DNA of 34,656 nucleotides, taken from assembly GCA_020628865.1 (NCBI GenBank), contig JAHDEJ010000007.1, positions 101,722 to 136,377 on the forward strand, written 5' to 3'. Below are positions 7,411 through 14,127 of this stretch, piece by piece (the first letter of the stretch is position 1; every line of letters starts with the position of its first letter). Origin of the DNA: Acidimicrobiales bacterium (GTDB lineage Bacteria > Actinomycetota > Acidimicrobiia > Acidimicrobiales > SHLQ01). A model generated the notes under the pieces. The model saw nothing but the letters and a program-made list of their open reading frames with translations. It made no database searches and was not told where the DNA came from. Both the position numbers and the translations under genes were made by a program.

Positions 7411-8217
7411 TCAGGCCACGTCGACGGGAACACCGAGCGGCAAGAACCGAACCAGCCGCTCGACGTCGTTGTTGTGCAGCCGAATGCAACCTGCGCTCAC
7501 CGCCGAACCGAGCGTTTCCGGCTCGTTGGTGCCATGGATTCCGAGCTGGCCGGGGCCGCCGTTGAACGTTTCGAAGGTCTCACTGAAGCCACTCAGGCCA
7601 TAGGCGAACGTGCCGTAGATGGTGTCCGGCTCGAGCGGAGCGAGCAGTTCGGTGATGTAGTACCGGCCGCCGGGCGTTGGGGCGTTGTCCCTCGCCACGC
7701 CGGCCACCGCATCGAAGATCGCCGATCCGCGGTCGAACACCCGCAGCCGAAATGCGGCGAGATCGACGCCGATGCGGAAGTGGTGGGCGGCGAGGGACAC
7801 ATCGGCGGTACGAACCCATCCCGTCGATCCGTTCGGCCGAACAGGAAGCAACACCTCGTGCCAGTCCGACTGATTCTCGGTGGTCAGGAACACGAGCGGC
7901 CCGCCGGTCGGTGTCGGATTCTCCATCAAATGGGTGACTTCGCCCTCGGGCGCGTCCCGGACCTCGAGCAGAGCAGGCAGCGCCGTGGCGACAACCGACC
8001 GGTCCACATCGACCGTCTGCACCTGCTCGGCACTGATGGGTTCTGCCGGGGCGGGTTCGCGGAGCACCTGACCGACACGCGGGAAGGTCGTGACCGGGCT
8101 CGGTGCGTCGACCAGGTCGGGCCGGCCGTTGTCCGGTGTGCACGCCGTGATTCCGGCGACGGTTAATCCGCCCAACAGCCGTCGGCGGCTGATCGAGGGA
8201 AACCCGTTCGCGTGCAC
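7411..8217 (-). CDS. L,D-transpeptidase (YkuD), Tat-type lipoprotein
   Basis: 268 residues. The N-terminus carries twin arginines (SRRRLLGGLTVAGITAC), and ITAC makes a lipobox, so it is probably exported by Tat and lipid-anchored. An SH3-like segment (about residues 85-140: LLEVRDAPEGEVT to STGWVRTADV) precedes the YkuD domain. The catalytic motif is complete: IHGTNEPETLGSAVSAGCIRL with Cys 244. Such enzymes form 3-3 cross-links in peptidoglycan or attach proteins to it. The frame is open far upstream, but the GTG at 8217 directly precedes the signal region and has a TATTCT box six bases before it. It lies 29 bp downstream of the MFS gene. Confidence 0.92.
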   Translation of the reverse strand: MHANGFPSISRRRLLGGLTVAGITACTPDNGRPDLVDAPSPVTTFPRVGQVLREPAPAEPISAEQVQTVDVDRSVVATALPALLEVRDAPEGEVTHLMENPTPTGGPLVFLTTENQSDWHEVLLPVRPNGSTGWVRTADVSLAAHHFRIGVDLAAFRLRVFDRGSAIFDAVAGVARDNAPTPGGRYYITELLAPLEPDTIYGTFAYGLSGFSETFETFNGGPGQLGIHGTNEPETLGSAVSAGCIRLHNNDVERLVRFLPLGVPVDVA

Positions 8218-8223
8218 GTGTCG

Positions 8224-8229
8224 AGAATA
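8224..8229 (-). promoter_or_regulatory. -10 box TATTCT, leaderless start at 8217
   Basis: This is the closest match to TATAAT among the start-proximal boxes here. It ends 6 bases before the GTG of the L,D-transpeptidase and sits in the 29-bp gap after the MFS gene, so the transpeptidase can be transcribed on its own. Confidence 0.6.
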
Positions 8230-8246
8230 CCGAAGTTCCCGGACCG

Positions 8247-9824
8247 TCAGTCCGCGAGCTCCGGCTCGTCGTTGATCGTCTCGAGCGTCTTGTTGGCCGT
8301 CTCCGGGTAGAGCGTCAACAACAACACCACGACGAGTGCCGGGCCGAACGCCATCACCGCCAATGCTGGACCGAACGCGTCCCACCGCTCCGCCAGCCGA
8401 CCGACGACCTGCAACCCGATCACGCTGCCGATCACCCCCGCGGCGATGATGAGTCCGTTCGCCGAGCTGCGGAGCCGGGTGGGGAAGAGCTCCGGGCCGT
8501 AGACGCCCAGTGCCGGGATGGCCAGACCGCTGCCCAGGATCGTTCCACCCGCTCGAATGAACCACAGCGGGAGCCCGGAGGCGAAGAACGACCAGAGCGT
8601 GAGTGCCGCGCCGATCGCCGTGCCGAGTGCACCGATGGGACGGCGACCGACTCGGTCCGCAAGCATGCCGCCGGCGAGCACTCCCAACCCGATGGGGGTG
8701 GAGGTGACGAGCGTGAAGAGGCTGATCCGCGTTGCTGAGAAGCCGAGTTCGTCCCGCAGGTACTGGTTGTCGAACTGTGATGCCGGTGTGGCAAAGAGGG
8801 CAGCGAGCAGCGCCGCACTGGCCAACAGCGCAAGCCGGCGGCGAAAGGTCGGATGGGACCGGAGCTCGGTGAGGGCGGCTCGCATGGACGGATTCGTGTT
8901 CGTCGCGAAGCGGCGCGTGGTCGGGAGCTTGGACGACGCCCAGAAGGCGGCAGGCAGGAACACGAGGGCAGTCGCGTAGACGAGGCGCCATCCCCATTCC
9001 GCCACATCGGCGAGCGGCAGGATCCAGACCACCATCCCGGAACCGAGGCCGGCGAGGAGGACGAGCACGCTGATGCCGTAGGCGCGGCTTTTCGGGGGAA
9101 GTTCCTCAGCGGCCACGACGGCGATGAGGATGGCAAGGCCGGTGGCCAGTCCGCGGGCGAAGATCTGACTCAGGGCAAGCAAACCGAGGCTGGGCACGAT
9201 CGCGCCGAGCGCCGTCGCCACACACGAGGTGGTGACCGCGGCACGGATGGCAGCCCGGCGGCCAAAGCGGTCGGCGGCGATCGTCAGTCCGAGCGAAAGC
9301 ACGATCGCAACCCGCACGATCGTGAAGACATCGGCGCGGGCCGACTCGTCGGCCCCGGGATCGATGCAACTGCGCAAGCCATCGACCGCCTCGAATTCGC
9401 CACAGAACTCGTCGGCCGCGAACGTGAGCGTCTGCCCGATGACCGTGCCGAGGAACCCGTTGATGAGTGCGAGGGAGCCCAGCAACCCGATCACGTGCCC
9501 GGCGCGTTGATCCAGCCGCCCGCCCGGCGCCCACCACGGCGCCGCTTTCGTCATGCCCTTTCGGATGTGCAGGAAGAGGGGAACCCACACGAAAACCCAG
9601 AAGATCGGTACGTCGAGGCGCCAGTCGACGGTCTCGACGACCGTGTGTGATCCGTCGTCGTGGGAGGTCACGTCGAGCGTGCGGGTCCAGTGGTGGAGTG
9701 CGCCTTCCTCGAGTTCGAATCGATCGGTGTCCGCACGGCGCTCGAGGACGACCCCATCGCGGGGAGTGCGCAATGCCGCGAGTTCGCGATCATCGACCGT
9801 GAGTGTGCGGCGCTGGGTGGTCAC
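8247..9824 (-). CDS. MFS transporter with an extra N-terminal soluble domain
   Basis: 525 residues, against about 400-450 for a plain MFS protein. The first 100 residues are soluble and beta-rich (TTQRRTLTVDDREL to DWRLDVPIFWVFVWVPLF), with the last part already hydrophobic. The MFS core follows, with the loop 2-3 signature ADRFGRRAAIRA in the first half and its counterpart ADRVGRRPIGALG in the second, typical of sugar/metabolite:H+ symporters. A loop after the first core helix holds two Cys (EFCGEFEAV...LRSC) that may pair. The substrate is unknown. GTG 9824 is my start because it begins just after the murA gap; in-frame ATGs further upstream would run into murA. It may instead start downstream. 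Confidence 0.8.
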   Translation of the reverse strand: MTTQRRTLTVDDRELAALRTPRDGVVLERRADTDRFELEEGALHHWTRTLDVTSHDDGSHTVVETVDWRLDVPIFWVFVWVPLFLHIRKGMTKAAPWWAPGGRLDQRAGHVIGLLGSLALINGFLGTVIGQTLTFAADEFCGEFEAVDGLRSCIDPGADESARADVFTIVRVAIVLSLGLTIAADRFGRRAAIRAAVTTSCVATALGAIVPSLGLLALSQIFARGLATGLAILIAVVAAEELPPKSRAYGISVLVLLAGLGSGMVVWILPLADVAEWGWRLVYATALVFLPAAFWASSKLPTTRRFATNTNPSMRAALTELRSHPTFRRRLALLASAALLAALFATPASQFDNQYLRDELGFSATRISLFTLVTSTPIGLGVLAGGMLADRVGRRPIGALGTAIGAALTLWSFFASGLPLWFIRAGGTILGSGLAIPALGVYGPELFPTRLRSSANGLIIAAGVIGSVIGLQVVGRLAERWDAFGPALAVMAFGPALVVVLLLTLYPETANKTLETINDEPELAD

Positions 9825-9843
9825 TCCGGTAATACTGGCAGCG
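9825..9843. promoter_or_regulatory. 19-bp divergent gap with a -10-like TAATAC readable on both strands
   Basis: The whole space between the MFS GTG (minus) and the murA ATG (plus) holds TAATACT at 9830-9836. On the plus strand TAATAC lies 8 bases before the murA ATG; on the minus strand the overlapping TATTAC lies 4 bases before the MFS GTG. Neither is a perfect TANNNT (last base C). A shared bidirectional -10 is inferred. Confidence 0.4.
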
Positions 9844-11112
9844 ATGACCTCGCACTCCACCACCGAATTCGTCGTTACACCGGGCGGCCGTCTCGAAGGC
9901 GAGGTCACGGTCAGCGGGGCCAAGAACTCGGTGCTCAAGCTCATGGCGGCCACAACGATGGCCTCGGGCACCCACACGCTGTACAACGTCCCGGACATCT
10001 TCGACGTCGAGGTGATGTGTCGACTGCTCGAATCGATGGGCGCCACGACCAACCGTCGTCCGGGCGTGGTCGAGATCACCGTCGGCGAGCTGACCCCGGT
10101 GGCACCGTTCGAACTGGTCGAACAAATGCGAGCGTCAACCGCCGTTCTGGGCCCGTTGCTCGCCCGCTTCGGGCATGCCGAACTCGGGATTCCCGGCGGC
10201 GACGACTTTGGTCACCGTCCCATCGACATGCATCTCTCTGGCCTCGAGACCCTCGGCGCCACGTTCACCTCGTCCGCAGACGGTGTGGTCGGTGAGGCCC
10301 CCGACCTGATGGGTGGCGATGTCCTGCTGGCGTTTCCGAGCGTCGGCGCCACCGAGAACATCATGATGGCGGCCGTGATGGCCAAGGGGACCACCCGAAT
10401 CGAGAACGCCGCACGTGAGCCGGAGATCGCCGACCTCGCGTCCATGCTGAACAAGATGGGGGCTCGCATCACCGGGTCGGGCTCGTCGACCATCACGATC
10501 GAAGGCGTCACCGAACTCGAGGCCGTGACGCACCGCGTCATCCCCGATCGCATCCAGGCGGCCACCTTCCTGGCCGCTGTCGGCGTGGCCGGCGGCGAAG
10601 TGCTGCTTCGCGAAGCCCGCTACGACCACATGGACATGGTCTGCCAGAAGGTGGGGGAGATGGGGCTTCGAACCTCTCCCGATCGCAACGGCATCTGGGC
10701 GATGGGCCCGGGCCGGCTCAACTCGGTCGACCTGCAGACGCTTCCGTATCCGGGAGTCGCCACGGACTACAAGCCGTTCCTCGTTGCACTCCTCGCCGTC
10801 GCCGATGGAACGGCAATCGTGACCGAGAATCTCTTCGCTGGCCGTTTCCGGTACGTCGACGAGTTGGTGACGATGGGTGCCAACATCCGAACGGACGGCA
10901 ACCACGCAATCGTTCGAGGTGTCGAGCGTCTTCGGGGTGCGCGAGTCAAGAGCCACGACATTCGCGCCGGTGCTGCACTGGTGGTCGCCGCCTTGGGCGC
11001 CGACGGCGAGACGATCGTGATCGACGACGGTCACGTGAGCCGGGGCTACCCCGACCTGGCCGGCGATCTTCGAGCGCTCGGTGCCTCCGTGGAGACCCGA
11101 CCCGCCAGCTGA
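9844..11112 (+). CDS. murA: UDP-N-acetylglucosamine 1-carboxyvinyltransferase with Asp in place of the active-site Cys
   Basis: 422 residues, normal for MurA, the first committed step of peptidoglycan synthesis (enolpyruvyl transfer from PEP to UDP-GlcNAc). Lys27-Asn28 in VSGAKNSV, the TDYKPF general-base Asp, ENLFAGRFRYVDEL, and RAGAALVVA with the C-terminal Arg are all present. The mobile loop that normally reads GGCxxGxRP reads GGDDFGHRP, so the Cys alkylated by fosfomycin is Asp120. The same change is known in Mycobacterium, Chlamydia and Borrelia MurA and gives intrinsic fosfomycin resistance. The ATG at 9844 starts the conserved N-terminus; the frame is open upstream only as a shadow of the MFS gene. 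Confidence 0.96.
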   Translation: MTSHSTTEFVVTPGGRLEGEVTVSGAKNSVLKLMAATTMASGTHTLYNVPDIFDVEVMCRLLESMGATTNRRPGVVEITVGELTPVAPFELVEQMRASTAVLGPLLARFGHAELGIPGGDDFGHRPIDMHLSGLETLGATFTSSADGVVGEAPDLMGGDVLLAFPSVGATENIMMAAVMAKGTTRIENAAREPEIADLASMLNKMGARITGSGSSTITIEGVTELEAVTHRVIPDRIQAATFLAAVGVAGGEVLLREARYDHMDMVCQKVGEMGLRTSPDRNGIWAMGPGRLNSVDLQTLPYPGVATDYKPFLVALLAVADGTAIVTENLFAGRFRYVDELVTMGANIRTDGNHAIVRGVERLRGARVKSHDIRAGAALVVAALGADGETIVIDDGHVSRGYPDLAGDLRALGASVETRPAS

Positions 11113-11121
11113 GCGTTCTGC

Positions 11122-11280
11122 TCAGGCTTTCGGGGAGCGTGCGGAACCGGCCTCACCTTGTTCCGCAATGCGGTCCGCCCGGCGGTTCGCAATCTTCAAG
11201 AGGCCGCCGAGCACGAGGATCGGGCCGACGACGAGCAGAATCTCGTCCCAACCACCCTGATGCGCAAGCAGCGAACCCAT
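11122..11280 (-). CDS. Small single-span membrane protein (52 residues)
   Basis: ATG at 11278-11280, stop at 11122-11124. The protein starts MGSLLAHQGGWDEILLVVGP, continues with a hydrophobic run (about residues 14-31), then a basic IANRRADRIAEQ and a short polar tail. The His-Gln-Gly-Gly-Trp-Asp-Glu N-terminus before a single membrane span, with an ANRRA basic end, matches a layout I associate with short actinobacterial membrane proteins of unknown function. Its stop lies 9 bp from the murA stop on the other strand. It is easily missed because of its size. Confidence 0.65.
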   Translation of the reverse strand: MGSLLAHQGGWDEILLVVGPILVLGGLLKIANRRADRIAEQGEAGSARSPKA

Positions 11281-11382
11281 GGTGCCCAGCCTACGGCTTG
11301 GCCGGGCTCCCGATCGGTCGCTGGACGCGAAACTGTCCGCCCATGGGGCGAGCAGCTCGTCGGGGTTCCGCTACCGATTCTG
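11281..11382. other. Short gap with no gene seen
   Basis: About 100 bases between two small membrane-protein genes on the minus strand. I find no convincing frame, hairpin or -10 box in it. Confidence 0.4.
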
Positions 11383-11544
11383 TCAGGTGCTGATCGTCGC
11401 CATGATCGGCTCGCTCAGCGAGAGCGCCAGAAGGAATGCCAGCACCATCGCCGTGAGGAGCAGGACGATCAATCCCAGCAGACGGCGACTCGACGGAGCC
11501 GTGCTCGTTCGGGGGGCGGTGGTTTGGGGGGTAGTTCCGGTCAC
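11383..11544 (-). CDS. Small single-span membrane protein (53 residues)
   Basis: GTG at 11542-11544, stop TGA at 11383-11385. The N-terminal 20 residues are Thr/Pro/Ser-rich and end in SSRR; a long hydrophobic segment follows (LLGLIVLLLTAMVLAFLLALSLS), then a short tail EPIMATIST. One membrane helix with a cytoplasmic basic N-side is predicted. I do not recognise a family. Coding is supported only by the clean frame and membrane character, so it is less certain than its 52-residue neighbour. Confidence 0.45.
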   Translation of the reverse strand: MTGTTPQTTAPRTSTAPSSRRLLGLIVLLLTAMVLAFLLALSLSEPIMATIST

Positions 11545-11628
11545 GCTGAGAGGACGGGTGCCACCGGCGAAAGGTCGCGGATATCCGGCCGTTCGGGAGG
11601 TTTCACCCAGCGCGCTGGGCCTGACGGA

Positions 11629-11967
11629 TCAGAGAGTGACGGCGGTTCCGTCGTCGTAGTAGAGCTGACCGACGTTGACGACCTCGGTCACGCCGGGCAC
11701 ACGGTCCATCATGATGCGCTCGACGCCGGCCTTGAGCGTTGCCGACGATGCGGGGCAGCTGACGCAGGCGCCCTGCAGCTCGACCTCAACGATGCCCGTC
11801 TCGGTGTCGACCGAGATGAGCTCGATGTCGCCCTTGTCTGCTTGCACGGCGGGGCGGACGGCAGCGATGACCTTCGCCACCTCGGCCTCCATCGCAGCGG
11901 AATCCATGACGTCGCCGCTCGGCGGAGCGGCGGTCTCGGCAGCGGCGGCGACGGGCGATTCCTTCAT
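11629..11967 (-). CDS. NifU C-terminal-domain Fe-S scaffold protein
   Basis: 112 residues. The NifU-like domain fills the C-terminal 85 residues: VIAAVRPAVQADKGDIELISVD, then GACVSCPASSATLKAGVERIMMDRVPGV with the cluster-binding CxxC (Cys 68 and Cys 71). Such proteins carry and deliver Fe-S clusters. The first 25 residues are Ala/Pro-rich and probably disordered. Two adjacent ATGs exist (11970, 11967); a TACACT box is 4 bases before the first and 7 before the second, so 11967 fits a leaderless start better. It is divergent from the kinase operon at 12041. The cysteine desulfurase at 32304 is distant and is more likely tied to tRNA thiolation. Confidence 0.9.
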   Translation of the reverse strand: MKESPVAAAAETAAPPSGDVMDSAAMEAEVAKVIAAVRPAVQADKGDIELISVDTETGIVEVELQGACVSCPASSATLKAGVERIMMDRVPGVTEVVNVGQLYYDDGTAVTL

Positions 11968-11974
11968 CATGGTG

Positions 11975-11980
11975 AGTGTA
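11975..11980 (-). promoter_or_regulatory. -10 box TACACT, start at 11967
   Basis: TACACT on the minus strand; 7 bases separate it from the second of two tandem ATGs. Confidence 0.5.
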
Positions 11981-12028
11981 CGAACACCAACGGCCCTTCG
12001 GAGATTCCTGCGGGTGTTTCCCGTTCCT

Positions 12029-12034
12029 TATGCT
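12029..12034 (+). promoter_or_regulatory. -10 box TATGCT, leaderless start of the kinase-isomerase-SDR operon
   Basis: TATGCT ends 6 bases before the ATG at 12041 and is the only promoter-like element seen for the following three coupled genes. Confidence 0.55.
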
Positions 12035-12040
12035 TTGACG

Positions 12041-12562
12041 ATGGATCATCTCGTGATCATGGGGCCGATGGGCGTCGGCAAGTCGACAACCGGTCGCTCC
12101 GTGGCCGAGCATCTCGGGTGGCCGTACTCGGACTCGGATGCGGAGATCGAACAGCGAACGGGGATGACGGGACGCGAGATGGTCGAACGAGACGGTCTGG
12201 CCGCGTTGCATCGCCTCGAGGCTGATGTTCTCGTCCAAGCGTTGGAGCGCCCGAGCCCAACGGTGATCTCTGCTGCTGCGTCGACCATCGAGGACGCCGA
12301 CGTCCGTGTGGCGCTCGGGCACTGCGCTCGAGTGGTGTTCCTCGATGCTCCAACGGACGAGGTGATCACGCGTCAATCAGCCGAGTCGCATCGCCGGGCG
12401 ATGTCCGCCGCCGAGCATGAGTCGCTGATGGCACGACGTGACGTGCTGTTCCGACAGGCGGAGGATCTTCGCCTGTCCGCGCTGCGATCCACCGCCGAGC
12501 TCACCGTCGACATCGTCGCGTTCCTCGGTGAGGACGACGACAACGGAGGAACACACCGATGA
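12041..12562 (+). CDS. Shikimate-kinase-like P-loop kinase lacking shikimate-binding residues
   Basis: 173 residues, the length of AroK. The Walker A motif is GPMGVGKST (residues 8-16) and the DSDAEIEQ segment (31-38) matches the Mg/substrate Asp region of shikimate kinases. Other key residues are lost: the Arg of the FR-x-x-E motif aligns with His 57 (ALHRLE), and the glycine triad that holds shikimate is replaced by Ala in ISAAAST (76-82). A lid-like region ESHRRAMSAAEHESLMARRDVLF is present with RR. I infer a small-molecule kinase of this fold with another substrate, or a degenerate copy. The stop overlaps the next ATG (ATGA), so it works with the isomerase and SDR that follow. Confidence 0.75.
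   Translation: MDHLVIMGPMGVGKSTTGRSVAEHLGWPYSDSDAEIEQRTGMTGREMVERDGLAALHRLEADVLVQALERPSPTVISAAASTIEDADVRVALGHCARVVFLDAPTDEVITRQSAESHRRAMSAAEHESLMARRDVLFRQAEDLRLSALRSTAELTVDIVAFLGEDDDNGGTHR
12545..12550 (+). promoter_or_regulatory. Shine-Dalgarno GGAGGA for the isomerase gene
   Basis: A perfect GGAGGA lies 8 bases before the ATG at 12559. It sits in ACAACGGAGGAAC, a block repeated exactly before the SDR gene. Confidence 0.75.
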
Positions 12563-13341
12563 TTCGATTCTCGGCGAACCTCGGGTTCCTCTGGACGGAT
12601 CTGCGGCTTCCCGATGCCATTCGGGTGGCCGGCGCTGCGGGATTCGATGCGGTCGAATGCCACATGCCGTACGAGACAGAACCCGCGGAGATCGTGGACG
12701 CCCTCGACGAAACTGGCCTCACGATGATGAGCCTCAACACGCGGCTCGGTGGAAGGACCGACGACTTCGGCGTCGCTGCGATCCCCGGGCGAGAGGCTGA
12801 GGCTCGTCGCCTGATCGAGGAAGCCGTCGCGTACGCCGCATCGATCGGTTGTGGACTTGTCCACGTGCTCGCCGGTCGAACCGACGGATCGGCGGACGCA
12901 CAGCGTGCCTACGAATCGAACCTGGCCCACGCTGCAGCCTGCGCCGCCGACGCTGGCAAACAAATCATCATCGAGCCACTCAACTCCACCGTCGCCAACT
13001 ACCACCTGACCCGAGTCGTCCATGCGGTGAACACCGTGGAGGCGGTCGGCAGCGACAGCCTCAAGATCATGATCGACTGCTTCCACAGTCGGATGATGGA
13101 CGGTGGGCTCGACGCCGTCTTCGATCGGGCCTGGCCGCATCTCGGTCACATCCAGATCTCTGCCTATCCCGACCGAGGCGAGCCGATCGGCGGAGAGATC
13201 GATTTTCACGAACTGCTTCCCGCACTCGCTGCGAGGGGCTGGGACGAGCCATTCGGCGCGGAGTACACGCCACGGAGTGGCGTCGCAGACGGGCTCGGAT
13301 GGTTGATGTATTGGCACGAACAACGGAGGAACGACTCATGA
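12559..13341 (+). CDS. Hydroxypyruvate isomerase-like TIM-barrel protein
   Basis: 260 residues, the length of Hyi/OtnI. It belongs to the AP-endonuclease-2-like TIM-barrel superfamily and opens with the Hyi-type [33 protein letters not shown]. Metal and substrate residues are visible in IIIEPLN (Glu), IMIDCFHS (Asp, His), [13 protein letters not shown] (Gln) and GAEYTP (Glu). Hydroxypyruvate isomerases interconvert hydroxypyruvate and tartronate semialdehyde; OtnI isomerises a four-carbon acid sugar. Both ends overlap neighbours by 4 bp (kinase upstream, SDR downstream), which shows one translational unit. The precise substrate is not shown by sequence. Confidence 0.85.
   Translation: MIRFSANLGFLWTDLRLPDAIRVAGAAGFDAVECHMPYETEPAEIVDALDETGLTMMSLNTRLGGRTDDFGVAAIPGREAEARRLIEEAVAYAASIGCGLVHVLAGRTDGSADAQRAYESNLAHAAACAADAGKQIIIEPLNSTVANYHLTRVVHAVNTVEAVGSDSLKIMIDCFHSRMMDGGLDAVFDRAWPHLGHIQISAYPDRGEPIGGEIDFHELLPALAARGWDEPFGAEYTPRSGVADGLGWLMYWHEQRRNDS
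13325..13330 (+). promoter_or_regulatory. Shine-Dalgarno GGAGGA for the SDR gene
   Basis: GGAGGA lies 7 bases before the ATG at 13338, inside the same ACAACGGAGGAAC block as at the preceding junction. Confidence 0.75.
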
Positions 13342-14078
13342 GCGGTATCGCAATTGTCACCGGAGGCGGACGTGGCATCGGACGAGCAGCGGCGGTCGCT
13401 CTGGGAGCTGCGGGCTGGTCGGTCGTCGTGGCTGGTCGGACTCGTTCATCGCTCGAGTCGACGGTGGAAGAACTGAACGGCGACGGCCTCGCTGCCGTGG
13501 CCGACGTGAGTAACTCGACCGAGGTCGACGACCTCTTCGCCACAACCGTGAACCGGTTCGGCCGGGTCGACCTGCTCTTCAACAATGCGGGCATCGCCGC
13601 GCCGGGGGTGCCGGTGGACGAGCTGGAGGTGGACGCCTGGGAACGACTGATCGCCGTGAACCTCACCGGCTCCTTTCTGTGTGCGAGAGCTGCCTTTCGG
13701 CAGATGAAGGCACAGGATCCTGCCGGTGGGCGCATCATCAACAACGGGTCCATCTCCGCCACGACGCCCCGGCCGTTCTCCGCTCCGTACACGGCGAGCA
13801 AACATGCGATCACCGGGCTGACCAAGAGCCTGAACCTCGACGGGCGCGAGCACGGCATCGCTGTCGGACAGATCGACATCGGCAACGCGGCCTCCGAGAT
13901 GGTCGATCAGATGGCTGCCGGCATCGTGCAGGCAAACGGAACGACGCTCTCCGAGCCGACCATGGCGGTTGAACACGCCGCCGACGCGGTCGTCCACATG
14001 GCCGGCCTCCCGCTCGATGTGAACATCCTCACCATGACCGTGATGGCGAACGGTATGCCGTTCGTCGGTCGGGGATAG
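13338..14078 (+). CDS. Short-chain dehydrogenase/reductase
   Basis: 246 residues, classical SDR. The nucleotide-binding motif is TGGGRGIG, the structural NNAG is present, and the catalytic residues are Ser138 (NNGSIS), Tyr151 and Lys155 ([11 protein letters not shown]). AGRTRSS after beta-2 has Arg where NADP-preferring enzymes carry a basic residue, so NADP(H) is likely. The [12 protein letters not shown] segment follows the usual PGxxxT position. The start is fixed by the ATGA overlap and a strong ribosome-binding site. In context it probably oxidises or reduces the product of the isomerase (an aldehyde acid or sugar acid); that is inference. Confidence 0.92.
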   Translation: MSGIAIVTGGGRGIGRAAAVALGAAGWSVVVAGRTRSSLESTVEELNGDGLAAVADVSNSTEVDDLFATTVNRFGRVDLLFNNAGIAAPGVPVDELEVDAWERLIAVNLTGSFLCARAAFRQMKAQDPAGGRIINNGSISATTPRPFSAPYTASKHAITGLTKSLNLDGREHGIAVGQIDIGNAASEMVDQMAAGIVQANGTTLSEPTMAVEHAADAVVHMAGLPLDVNILTMTVMANGMPFVGRG

Positions 14079-14127
14079 GCCGGACGATGCTGGACCTGTC
14101 GGGGGACTGGGGTCCACACTGGTGCCC

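Noticed and set aside
10135-11034. Minus-strand 299-codon frame inside murA
   Set aside because: His/Asp/Arg-rich antisense shadow typical of high-GC DNA; murA on the plus strand is complete and unambiguous.
11110-11124. TGAGC-GTTCT-GCTCA dyad between murA and the small membrane gene
   Set aside because: Only a 5-bp stem that arises from two facing TGA stop codons; too weak to call a terminator.
11158-12225. Plus-strand 355-codon frame between murA and the kinase
   Set aside because: It lies opposite two small membrane genes and the NifU gene, is compositionally biased (DDG/RRR runs) and shows no domain.
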